Source of the DNA: an uncultured Pseudomonadota bacterium
GTDB taxonomy: Bacteria > Pseudomonadota > Gammaproteobacteria > Burkholderiales > SCOH01
Direction of reading: 5' to 3'
Assembly (NCBI GenBank): GCA_937863215.1
Contig: CALMFQ010000589.1
Location: forward strand, 1 to 9,329
DNA length: 9,329 nucleotides
Shown: piece after piece, positions 1 to 6,197 of the stretch
Position numbering within the stretch: position 1 is the stretch's first letter
Layout of the letters: every line of letters begins with the position of its first letter
Program-made: the position numbers and the translations under genes
Notes under the pieces: generated by a model
Told to the model about the DNA's origin: nothing
Database searches by the model: none
The model's input: the letters and a program-made list of their open reading frames with translations, nothing else

Positions 1-832
1 CGGCGTACCAACGCTCCAGTGATGCCAGCTTGGTCAGCAGTGCTCGCGCTCCAAGATCCAGCGGGGTCATGGATTTTGATGTACCGATAATGTCAGACCA
101 GTCCGAGCCGCTGATCGTCTCCGGAATATTCCCCTCAGCCGAAGCAGCTTTGCGGTGGCCCTCATCGGCGAATTTATATTCCAGGTATCGGGCAATACGG
201 TCCGCCCCGTATTTGACGAAAGACTCGTCGAAGAAAATGGGATTCGGGTTGGACGCGTACGCGTATTTCTGAAATTCCGGAAGGTACCGCCCCATCGATT
301 CTTTCAGATGCCCGCAATACAACTCCGGCTTGGGGGCTGCGTGGTTGCAGATCGAGCAATAGTCCTCGGGCACTTTGCAGGACTGACTAAAGGACAATTC
401 CTTGCCCTGCTTCGCCATCTCGTATTCCTCCGGTGCCTTGTCGATATGGACATGCGACACGGTCTCGACACGTTCGAGCTTCGGGTCCCAGCGGGATGCC
501 TTGATGGTACCGAGGTTCTTGCGCTTGTCCTTGTTCTCGTGCTCGCGGTAGCACAGGGCAATCTTGACGAACGTCGGATGATTTTTGATCAGCCCTGCGC
601 GCGGATAACCATCATGGTTGCGATTGCGCCCATATTTTTCTTCCGATCCCATCACGACCTTGTGGATGGCGAACTGCCCGGGAGGTGGGCTCAGATCCTG
701 CAGGTCCTTGCGGCTGAAAAGATTTGAAGCCGCCTGCTTGGTGTGACCCTCAAAGAAATACTGGCAGAGCGGCTCATTGGCGAGTTCCAACAATTCCCTG
801 ATGTCGTCACTGAAATGGGTCTTTGTGTGCAT
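1..832 (-). CDS. Candidate prohead (capsid maturation) protease with zinc-knuckle insertion, C-terminus beyond the window
   Basis: The reading frame runs from ATG at 832 to the left edge without a stop, giving 277 residues. Visible in order: a short N-terminal part ending in GHTKQAAS (residues 29-36); a beta-rich region with RNHDGYPRAGL (71-81); REHENKD with His98; a strand region around 107-130; and GKELSFSQSCKV (143-154), whose Ser147/149/151 include the likely nucleophile. A His followed about 50 residues later by a Ser in such a strand fits phage prohead proteases of the T4 gp21/HK97 gp4 type. Directly after it comes CSIC-x10-CGH (Cys159, Cys162, Cys173, His175), a probable zinc knuckle. 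In those families the enzyme cleaves scaffold and head proteins inside the prohead and often itself. The ATG lies 2 bases after the upstream stop, so the two genes are probably translationally coupled. There is no Shine-Dalgarno sequence. Lys-x-Ala motifs at 32-34, 189-191 and 228-230 may be self-processing sites. The frame and start are secure; the protease call is from pattern recognition only. Confidence 0.62.
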   Translation of the reverse strand, partial: MHTKTHFSDDIRELLELANEPLCQYFFEGHTKQAASNLFSRKDLQDLSPPPGQFAIHKVVMGSEEKYGRNRNHDGYPRAGLIKNHPTFVKIALCYREHENKDKRKNLGTIKASRWDPKLERVETVSHVHIDKAPEEYEMAKQGKELSFSQSCKVPEDYCSICNHAAPKPELYCGHLKESMGRYLPEFQKYAYASNPNPIFFDESFVKYGADRIARYLEYKFADEGHRKAASAEGNIPETISGSDWSDIIGTSKSMTPLDLGARALLTKLASLERWYA

Positions 833-834
833 CG

Positions 835-1704
835 CTATTCGCGGAGATTGCTGATCGCGGTTCCCAGGTGGGACAAGACTGTCGGGCCGAGTCCACCGAT
901 AAGAGCACCGACGATACCGCTCTTGGTCGGACTGACGGTTGATTTCAATTCGTACTTGAGCCGATCCATCTTGGTAGGCGCGTGCGTGAAATCATAACGG
1001 GAAAAATCAGGAGCTGATTTGCGCGCCGCCGCATCGACGAATGTATTGAATGGCTTGCCGCCAGGCGGTGTGGTTTTTTCGGAACGGGTGAGGAGCCCGC
1101 TCAGGATTGTTTTCATTTCGTCCCGCATCGGGACTGGCTCCATGGATCCGGCAGCCGGCGGCGAAGCATACTTGTGGGATTTACTCAGATCGAAGCTCCC
1201 GATGATACGATTCCAGAGTGCGTCAACGGCGGCCTTTTCCTCCGGTAGCGCCTGGGGCTTGGCCAATGCATTCTGGGCCGCCACTCCCTGCGGAGACGAC
1301 AACAGGGCATCGTAGCGATTCAAGGCAGAATCCAACAGTCCTCCCAGCCGGGCGGACCGCCGGCCGGCCGCGGCAACTTGATTACCAGCACCGTATCCGA
1401 CCAGCGCACCGGTGGCCGGATGCCCGATATTCCACGGCATGTCTCTCCACTTTTCGACCAGCGATTTGGGATTGTTGATGCGAGGCACCATCCCGAGCAA
1501 TGCGCCACCGCTTCCGCCCGCCCCAGCACCCAAACCGCCGCCAATCAGAGCATTGCGAAGGATACGCTTCATACGAGCTTCACGCGTCTCGTTGGGACGC
1601 TTTTCTGCACTGCTGAGCGCTGACGCGCCCGCGCCAAGACCACCGCCCAAAAGGGCGCCGATCAAAGCAGATGTACCGACGCTCGGAGGTTTGTTGGCGC
1701 CCAT
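835..1704 (-). CDS. Glycine-zipper virion protein candidate, 289 aa
   Basis: Family not recognised. The protein has several small-residue hydrophobic segments of glycine-zipper type: residues 12-30 (ALIGALLGGGLGAGASAL), 52-72, a weaker one around 97-113, and a C-terminal one at 263-284. Arg/Lys-rich stretches lie between them, for example 41-50. The middle (about 115-260) is more polar and helical. Such segments can insert into membranes or pack helices. In phages they occur in internal or ejected virion proteins as well as in holin-like proteins, but this one is much longer than a typical holin. One SHKYAS motif (176-181) matches the Lys-x-Ala-Ser signal shared by neighbouring proteins, and a weaker RKSAP is at 228-232. 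The ATG at 1704 follows the previous stop by 6 bases, and the TAG stop is 2 bases before the protease gene, so the gene sits inside the head operon. I infer a structural or ejected protein and do not assign a function. Confidence 0.72.
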   Translation of the reverse strand: MGANKPPSVGTSALIGALLGGGLGAGASALSSAEKRPNETREARMKRILRNALIGGGLGAGAGGSGGALLGMVPRINNPKSLVEKWRDMPWNIGHPATGALVGYGAGNQVAAAGRRSARLGGLLDSALNRYDALLSSPQGVAAQNALAKPQALPEEKAAVDALWNRIIGSFDLSKSHKYASPPAAGSMEPVPMRDEMKTILSGLLTRSEKTTPPGGKPFNTFVDAAARKSAPDFSRYDFTHAPTKMDRLKYELKSTVSPTKSGIVGALIGGLGPTVLSHLGTAISNLRE

Positions 1705-1710
1705 GACAGA

Positions 1711-2037
1711 TTAAAAGCTCGTATTGGCCTTGTTGGACAGATTGAAGGTGTCGATTTTGACGACCGTGGAGCCGCTCTTAATCGCCACCAAAATGTCCGA
1801 AATTGTGCCGCCGCTGAGATTCAGAATCGACAGGCTTTTGATGATGCGCTGTTTGCCAGTCGCTGGTGCCCCGCACACGGTAGTCGAGTCCGTACCGGTC
1901 AGAACCGTCAGCTGGTTACCAGGCGTCAATTGCCCGGCACCAGAATGATCCGCATAATGAGCGGTGACGTGGATGTCGGCAGCACCGGTGACCTCGAGGG
2001 TCTGTCCGGGCATAAGGATGATTTGGCTGATGTTCAT
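1711..2037 (-). CDS. Small beta-rich virion protein (decoration or connector type), 108 aa
   Basis: A short protein of alternating hydrophobic and polar strands, with no signal peptide or membrane segment. Residues 21-32 (DIHVTAHYADHS), 42-60 (QLTVLTGTDSTTVCGAPAT) and 64-75 (RIIKSLSILNLS) form the pattern often seen in small phage tail- or head-associated beta-sandwich proteins: a strand with His/Tyr, a Thr-rich turn, then 'aPA...R.ik.lsi.N'. It carries no Lys-x-Ala motif, which would fit a protein added to the particle after proteolytic maturation. It starts at ATG 2037, 12 bases after the stop of the preceding gene; the linker is pyrimidine-rich (CCACCCTCTACC) with no Shine-Dalgarno sequence. 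The TAA stop is 6 bases before the next ATG. The coding call is strong from packing and composition; the structural role is inference. Confidence 0.72.
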   Translation of the reverse strand: MNISQIILMPGQTLEVTGAADIHVTAHYADHSGAGQLTPGNQLTVLTGTDSTTVCGAPATGKQRIIKSLSILNLSGGTISDILVAIKSGSTVVKIDTFNLSNKANTSF

Positions 2038-2049
2038 GGTAGAGGGTGG

Positions 2050-2466
2050 TTAAATGTTCATCCAATTTGCCAGTGGTGCATCATTGGGCTGCGTGGGATT
2101 TGGCGTAGATCCGACGGTCTGTACGGTCGATGATGCAGCAACATCGGTACCGATCAAATTCGCCATGGCGTCTCCAATCCGGACCGTCATGGTGGTCAGC
2201 CAGCATTGCGCACGCAGCGCTGCATCCGCGTAGTCGGCCAAATCGAAGGTTTGCGTAATTGGAAGATCCGTCGGAACAGAACGCTGATTGGCCGGCAGCT
2301 CAAAGGTCACGTCAGTGTTCGAAAACTCTCCGCCAAATTCAACCAGCGGATCGCCCAGTTGGGAAACAGCGTCAATTTCCCGACCAGACAATGGCCGCGT
2401 ACCATCCAGCTGGATGGTCGCCTGATAGATACCCTGCACGGGAAGTAGTTCAGCGCGGATCTTCAT
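2050..2466 (-). CDS. Small virion protein of unknown function, 138 aa
   Basis: Family not identified. The first half (1-75) is beta-rich and contains LSGREIDAVSQLGDPLVEFG (26-45), then EFSNTDVTFELP. A predicted amphipathic helix follows at about 75-105 (LADYADAALRAQCWL, then VRIGDAMANL). The tail (110-135) is low-complexity, rich in Ser/Thr/Pro/Asn. Its length and its place next to the 108-residue beta protein suggest a small connector, decoration or tail-associated protein. It has no Lys-x-Ala motif. The ATG at 2466-2464 overlaps the TGA of the preceding gene (ATGA), a classic arrangement for coupled translation, and that is why I chose this start. The bases before the ATG are C-rich coding sequence of the previous gene, with no Shine-Dalgarno sequence. 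The gene is secure; the function is open. Confidence 0.72.
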   Translation of the reverse strand: MKIRAELLPVQGIYQATIQLDGTRPLSGREIDAVSQLGDPLVEFGGEFSNTDVTFELPANQRSVPTDLPITQTFDLADYADAALRAQCWLTTMTVRIGDAMANLIGTDVAASSTVQTVGSTPNPTQPNDAPLANWMNI

Positions 2467-4040
2467 TTGGAACTGGGGGAGGGGGATGGAACAGCAGCAG
2501 GTTTGCCTGGCGTGCGGGTCTTCAATGCCGTCTCACGCATGCTGATGAGGGACTGCAACGTGTTGAGCGGCAAATGCGGATACTGCAGCGACTCGCGCAA
2601 AAGGGAACGCGCCACATTCACATCATTGACCAATTCCGGGTAGGCAGCGCGCAGCGAATTGTAAGACTGCACGACTTTGTCCGGATCGGCCTGGCTGATG
2701 ATCGGATCGGTCATCATCAGACGCTGCAGGTTCGCAACCGCCCGCGTAGACGACTGGGCCTGTTGCAATTTGCCCATGCGATCGCGACTGGCCGGATTGG
2801 CCAGTTCCACATAATTCGACGCTGTAGCCTTGGCGGTGTCGAGACTTGCCCCACTGCGAAGAGTATCCCCGGCGCCCTGCAGCAATCCAGCCAACCCGCC
2901 ATAAAGCGCCTCCAAGGTACCGCCCTTCTCAGGCTTGCCCTTGGCTGGTGCGGCTGCCGGCCCATTCAGATAATTCCGGACGGCCTCGGCATCCATGTTG
3001 GCCAGAGCTCGGCTGTGCGCCTCAGCGTAACCATGCTCGCCAGGGCGCACATTCACGTACGGATTGGCGGCGACATGCTCCTGCGCTTTCGCGTCCTCTT
3101 CCTTCCAATCTACCTCAGGATCACGCCCGGTGCGCGTCTGGTAGTCGAATTTACGCCGCCGCGCTTCTGATTCGTCGTCGGGATTTTTCGTCTGTTCGGC
3201 TTTGCGAACGGCCTCCATCACGTCCGTCGGACTGAATGCCTGCTTCTCAAACTCCCCCAGCATTTCCACCACTGCCTCCAGTGTGCGGACCGCCGAAGCA
3301 TACTTGCAGAACACATCACGCACACCGGCGCGGTCCCACACTGCAACCCGACCATCCGCAGGAATATCCCGCCCGATGCCAGCTTGTTTGAGATGCTGTT
3401 CCACGGTTGCAAATTCATCCGGGGCCAACGCCCGCATGTCCTGCAAAGCCGGCGTCAGATCCGCACCTGCCTTCTTGGTAAATTCCGCGAAGGCCTGATC
3501 TCTTTCCTGGCGGATGACATCCGCGGCCTGCTCATAAGCCACACGCGTTTCCGATTTCCCCACGTGCGCGGACATGACGGAGGCGGATTTGCCAGACTGA
3601 TGAGCGGGCGTCATGTCCGGAGCAAAATCTCCCCACGACGGGCCTTCAGATACAGCACGAGCAACTGCGGTCCCGGCAACCTTCTCCAGATATATTTCTC
3701 CGCCTCGACGTATGGTGGCGACCTTGCGCGCAGGCTTGGCTGCTTGGAATTTGTCGATCATGGCCTCCGGGTCGAGAATTTCAAACGAAGCTCCGCGCGA
3801 CGCAGCTTTGTCCATGACGTTGATGGTCTTCAGCGTATTGAACACGTGCGCCATGTGCTCCAGCTGCGCGGCCGACAAATTTTCCGCATGGGCGTATTTG
3901 ATCAGAACCCCCTCGGGATCTTTCGTTTCATTTATCTCAGGCAGGAGACTCTTGAGGGTGGCGATGGCTTTGTGCTGGGTCACCTGGAAAGTTTGCTGTC
4001 TTTTATTTGGGAACGCAAGCGGGCGGATGCTTCCAATCAA
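2463..4040 (-). CDS. Scaffold-like Ala/Lys-rich head protein with repeated Lys-x-Ala motifs, 525 aa
   Basis: A long, mainly helical, charged protein without membrane segments. Its first half carries nine Lys-x-Ala sites, at about residues 48-50, 78-80, 106-108, 120-122, 151-153, 189-191, 218-220, 246-248 and 266-268 (for example LIKYA, LEKVAG, HLKQAG, FCKYAS, FEKQAF). The second half has a very charged stretch (271-322), then Ala/Gln/Ser-rich helices (360-510) and a Pro/Ser tail, without such sites. This polarity resembles a head scaffold or core protein that is cut up during maturation, but I do not recognise a named family. Start choice is uncertain. The longest frame begins with TTG at 4040, overlapping the previous TGA (TTGA). 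An alternative is GTG at 3983, residue 20; the codons between the two are more AT-rich and include AGA. The TGA stop overlaps the next ATG. The gene is certain; the role is inferred. Confidence 0.7.
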   Translation of the reverse strand: MIGSIRPLAFPNKRQQTFQVTQHKAIATLKSLLPEINETKDPEGVLIKYAHAENLSAAQLEHMAHVFNTLKTINVMDKAASRGASFEILDPEAMIDKFQAAKPARKVATIRRGGEIYLEKVAGTAVARAVSEGPSWGDFAPDMTPAHQSGKSASVMSAHVGKSETRVAYEQAADVIRQERDQAFAEFTKKAGADLTPALQDMRALAPDEFATVEQHLKQAGIGRDIPADGRVAVWDRAGVRDVFCKYASAVRTLEAVVEMLGEFEKQAFSPTDVMEAVRKAEQTKNPDDESEARRRKFDYQTRTGRDPEVDWKEEDAKAQEHVAANPYVNVRPGEHGYAEAHSRALANMDAEAVRNYLNGPAAAPAKGKPEKGGTLEALYGGLAGLLQGAGDTLRSGASLDTAKATASNYVELANPASRDRMGKLQQAQSSTRAVANLQRLMMTDPIISQADPDKVVQSYNSLRAAYPELVNDVNVARSLLRESLQYPHLPLNTLQSLISMRETALKTRTPGKPAAVPSPSPSSK

Positions 4041-4963
4041 ACATCCATGACCGGAGGCGCAATATCCTCCCTGAATTTCGCCGGCACCCGGTTGGCGATG
4101 ATCTCATCCTTGAGGGCCTGCCCCATCAGGAGATCAAACATCGCACCCTCACCAGATTCACCCGACATCTTCTGGGCCGCGATGACCTGCCGGGCATTCA
4201 TCAACCCGGGGGATTCGTAGCCGGATTGGTTCAGTTCCCCATTGCGAGCCAGCAGGACCCCGAATCCGGTCATCAGTTTCTCCAATGACGAACTGGACTG
4301 CACGGCCGCCAGATTATCAAGAGCCTCCGTCGAGGCCCCCGACCAATACAGGACATCCTCAAATCCATTCTTCAGGCCAGCCCGCATCAGGGCATGCTCG
4401 GGCCGACTGGACCGCAGGTAGCCTGGATTTAATTCGCCGAGCCGCCCCTCCGGATACACCACGGTCTGCAGGTACAGCAGGTCCTGCTTGCGCCCCAAAA
4501 CATTGAAGAACAGGACCTCGAAAGCCCGCACGACCGCCGGATCCAACCGCAACGCCGCCGCCACATTTGCATGCGTGGCCTCCCGAGCCAGCAACATCCC
4601 CTTCAAGGTCGCCCGCATTCCCGCCATCTCGGGCGTCATCAGCCCGATGATCTGTCGGATAATCGGGTCTGGGGATTTCTTGGGATCCAGACAATACAAC
4701 CAGCACCTCCACAGCGGCTCGTCCTCCAACTCGTACAGGGGTGGCAGCCCCAGCGCATTATCGGCACACAGCTTGCAGAGCCGGAACCCAAAATCCAAAT
4801 CCTTATATGCGATGATGAACCGCTGGACCGCCTTGTCGGGCGGTAATTCCAACCCGGCATCAAATCCACCCCGTCCGCCCAGACGAAAGCGGTCCAGGAG
4901 ATGGTCGGGGATGTACCGGGATAGGCGCTCGATCGTCTGGTAATTCACGCCGAACTGACCCAC
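4037..4963 (-). CDS. Protein with possible helix-turn-helix, 308 aa
   Basis: This protein differs from its neighbours: it is globular, Leu/Arg-rich, has no Lys-x-Ala motif and no glycine zipper. Residues about 122-154 contain REATHANVAAALRLDPAVV followed by RAFEVLFFNV, which looks like a helix-turn-helix (helix, 'LRLDP' turn, recognition helix) with an 'a-E-LFFNV' extension that I associate with phage and bacterial DNA-binding proteins. It could be a regulator, a small-terminase-like DNA recognition protein or a connector; no assignment is justified. The start is GTG at 4963. No ATG lies in frame upstream before a TAA at 4993-4991, and a second GTG lies at residue 6. It is preceded by the largest gap of the window (69 bases), which holds a bulged hairpin. 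Its TGA stop overlaps the possible TTG start of the next gene. I am confident that this is a gene, less so about its first residues. Confidence 0.72.
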   Translation of the reverse strand: MGQFGVNYQTIERLSRYIPDHLLDRFRLGGRGGFDAGLELPPDKAVQRFIIAYKDLDFGFRLCKLCADNALGLPPLYELEDEPLWRCWLYCLDPKKSPDPIIRQIIGLMTPEMAGMRATLKGMLLAREATHANVAAALRLDPAVVRAFEVLFFNVLGRKQDLLYLQTVVYPEGRLGELNPGYLRSSRPEHALMRAGLKNGFEDVLYWSGASTEALDNLAAVQSSSSLEKLMTGFGVLLARNGELNQSGYESPGLMNARQVIAAQKMSGESGEGAMFDLLMGQALKDEIIANRVPAKFREDIAPPVMDV

Positions 4964-4992
4964 AGGCCCGATAAATTGTCCAGTCAGATATT

Positions 4993-5027
4993 ACTGGGAG
5001 CCGCTCGGATACATATAGGCGGCCAGT
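4993..5027 (-). other. Bulged inverted repeat in the widest intergenic gap
   Basis: Within the gap between the stop at 5033 and the GTG at 4963, arms ACTGG+CCGC and GCGG+CCAGT can pair as nine base pairs. One arm has a three-base bulge (4998-5000) and the loop is 14 bases (5005-5018). No T-tract follows on the minus strand, so it is not a typical intrinsic terminator. It could be an RNA processing or translation-control hairpin upstream of the helix-turn-helix gene, or chance. It overlaps a seven-codon reading frame, MYPSGSQ (5014 down to 4991), which is in the same frame as the downstream gene but closed by TAA. Confidence 0.3.
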
Positions 5028-5032
5028 CCCGT

Positions 5033-5575
5033 TCATTGGGGGGATTGGAAGGATCGCATCCTCGTACCGCCTGTGGTGGTAGGCGCAGGAGCGGTGGCGT
5101 ATTGACGCAGAGGTGTGCCGGCCAGATTCCACAGCCGCCGACCGGCACTGGCGATCGCCAGCGGAGGATTTCCCGCGCCGGCGAAAGCTCGCCCGAGTAG
5201 CGGTGTCTTGTTCATCTCGGCATTAAAGGTACTGGTTGTTCCGCGCGGATCAGCCAGCACGGCGCCAGCCTGCGTTGCCATCGAGGCCGCCCAGGCTGGT
5301 GCGGCATATGGGGTCAGCTTCTGAACAAGCCCAGCACTTGCCGGCGATACGGCATTCAGAAATTTGGCAGCCGCCGGCACCCGCGTCATTACGGAACCGG
5401 CCATATCAGCCGTCCCGGTTATTTTCGTTACCGGGTCAAGGGCGCGCTCTACTGGTGTGCCTTGCTGCAACGGTTGAAGAAAGGTCGCGTTCGAAAATTG
5501 ACCGACTGCATCTTGCAAGGCAGAGGCCTGTTTGATCAGACCAATCCTGCGTAGCGCTAGTTCGGTTGGGTTCAT
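5033..5575 (-). CDS. Ala-rich internal virion protein candidate with MNPT/KQA leader, 180 aa
   Basis: The protein begins MNPTELALRRIGLIKQASAL; its first residues match those of the upstream neighbour (MNPTQVA...VKQAN). After Lys15-Gln16-Ala17-Ser18 comes an Ala/Pro/Thr-rich body. It has amphipathic segments at about 60-108 (Ala-rich, including SAGLVQKLTPYAAPAWAASM) and 124-155, then a Pro/Thr/Gly/Arg tail. There is no convincing transmembrane helix and no enzyme motif. The family is not recognised. A short basic N-terminal leader followed by a putative cleavage motif is what is expected of proteins packaged inside a prohead, such as T4 internal proteins or phiKZ inner-body proteins, and I infer that role here. 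The ATG at 5575 is 18 bases after the upstream stop, with no Shine-Dalgarno sequence. The stop is at 5033-5035, ahead of the 69-base gap. Confidence 0.72.
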   Translation of the reverse strand: MNPTELALRRIGLIKQASALQDAVGQFSNATFLQPLQQGTPVERALDPVTKITGTADMAGSVMTRVPAAAKFLNAVSPASAGLVQKLTPYAAPAWAASMATQAGAVLADPRGTTSTFNAEMNKTPLLGRAFAGAGNPPLAIASAGRRLWNLAGTPLRQYATAPAPTTTGGTRMRSFQSPQ

Positions 5576-5593
5576 GTCTGTGCGCGCCAGGCT

Positions 5594-6166
5594 TTAATTG
5601 TTGGCCAACAAAGCGCCAATCAGCCCAGCACGTCCGACAGGCTGCTGGGCCTGCATTTGCATTGCCAGACGTGCTTGAACGACCGGATCGCTCAGGACAT
5701 CACGCCGCGTACCATTTTCGGGAATGCGGCGCATCTGCTCCTCGATTGACTTGTTGGTGGCTACGCGCCCGAAATAACCCGCCGCTCCGCCAAGACCAGC
5801 TCCCAGCGTAGCACCAATAGTGGCGCCAGCAGCATTGCCCCCATCACCAAGTGTACTGCCAACAACCCCGCCCCCGAGCGCCCCCAACAGCGCAGCCAGC
5901 AATGCACTTTTCGTTGGCGAGGCCATGTCGACCGCTGGCGAATCAGCATCAGATTGAAAAATGCGTCCGATCCATTGCTGCTTGCCCTTCTCTATTTCGC
6001 GTTCCTCTTCAGGCGAAAATTCCGAGCGACGTGGATTCGTCGGCAGGTATTGCTGCACAGACATGCCGGCGTAATTCGACGGGATCATGCTGTTGGCCTG
6101 TTTGACGTGCGCATCGATGAGTTCGGTAAGGGCCAAACCGTAAAAAGCTACTTGAGTGGGGTTCAT
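5594..6166 (-). CDS. Glycine-zipper internal virion protein candidate with MNPT/KQA leader, 190 aa
   Basis: The N-terminus MNPTQVAFYGLALTELIDAH leads to VKQANS (Lys22-Gln-Ala-Asn25), the same leader design as the next gene downstream. Residues 31-80 are polar and charged (SPEEEREIEKGKQQW). They are followed by two adjacent small-residue hydrophobic segments: 88-105 (ALLAALLGALGGGVVGST) and 112-131 (AAGATIGATLGAGLGGAAGY), a glycine-zipper hairpin. A charged helix (138-172) and a C-terminal GRAGLIGALLANN complete it. Glycine zippers pair helices within or across membranes. Together with the leader this suggests a head-packaged protein that could act at the cell envelope during DNA delivery, but that is inference and no named family is recognised. 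The ATG at 6166 is 31 bases after the previous stop and is preceded by ATCCATCACC rather than a Shine-Dalgarno sequence. Confidence 0.72.
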   Translation of the reverse strand: MNPTQVAFYGLALTELIDAHVKQANSMIPSNYAGMSVQQYLPTNPRRSEFSPEEEREIEKGKQQWIGRIFQSDADSPAVDMASPTKSALLAALLGALGGGVVGSTLGDGGNAAGATIGATLGAGLGGAAGYFGRVATNKSIEEQMRRIPENGTRRDVLSDPVVQARLAMQMQAQQPVGRAGLIGALLANN

Positions 6167-6197
6167 GGTGATGGATAAAATTACCGGGTAGGGTGAA

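Noticed and set aside
155..727. Plus-strand open frame of 190 codons opposite the protease candidate
   Set aside because: It lies entirely antisense to a minus-strand frame with coherent motifs (His/Ser pair, zinc knuckle). Its product has repeated low-complexity Val/Leu runs typical of reverse-frame shadows in GC-rich genes.
835..1704. Holin or lysis role for the glycine-zipper protein
   Set aside because: At 289 residues with a long polar middle and a head-operon setting it does not fit a holin, and no endolysin-like gene is next to it.
2030..2061. Direct repeat ATGAACAT at the end of the 138-aa gene and the start of the 108-aa gene
   Set aside because: Eight bases is too short to mean much. 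Both copies encode Met-Asn-Ile in their own frames and no other sign of duplication is present.
2259..3170. Plus-strand open frame of 303 codons
   Set aside because: It crosses the junction between two well-packed minus-strand genes and its product is Arg/Gln/His-rich without domain patterns. The minus-strand genes explain the same DNA better through their ATGA overlap and shared motifs.
3384..4220. Plus-strand open frame of 278 codons
   Set aside because: It is antisense to the 525-aa and 308-aa minus-strand genes and spans their boundary; no coherent protein features are seen.
4359..4712. Minus-strand frame of 117 codons inside the 308-aa gene
   Set aside because: Its Gly/Ala/Arg-biased product looks like an out-of-frame reading. 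The overlapping frame has a balanced composition and a helix-turn-helix-like segment.
4993..5027. Intrinsic terminator at the intergenic hairpin
   Set aside because: There is no T-tract after the stem on the transcribed strand and the stem is interrupted by a bulge, so I list it only as an inverted repeat.
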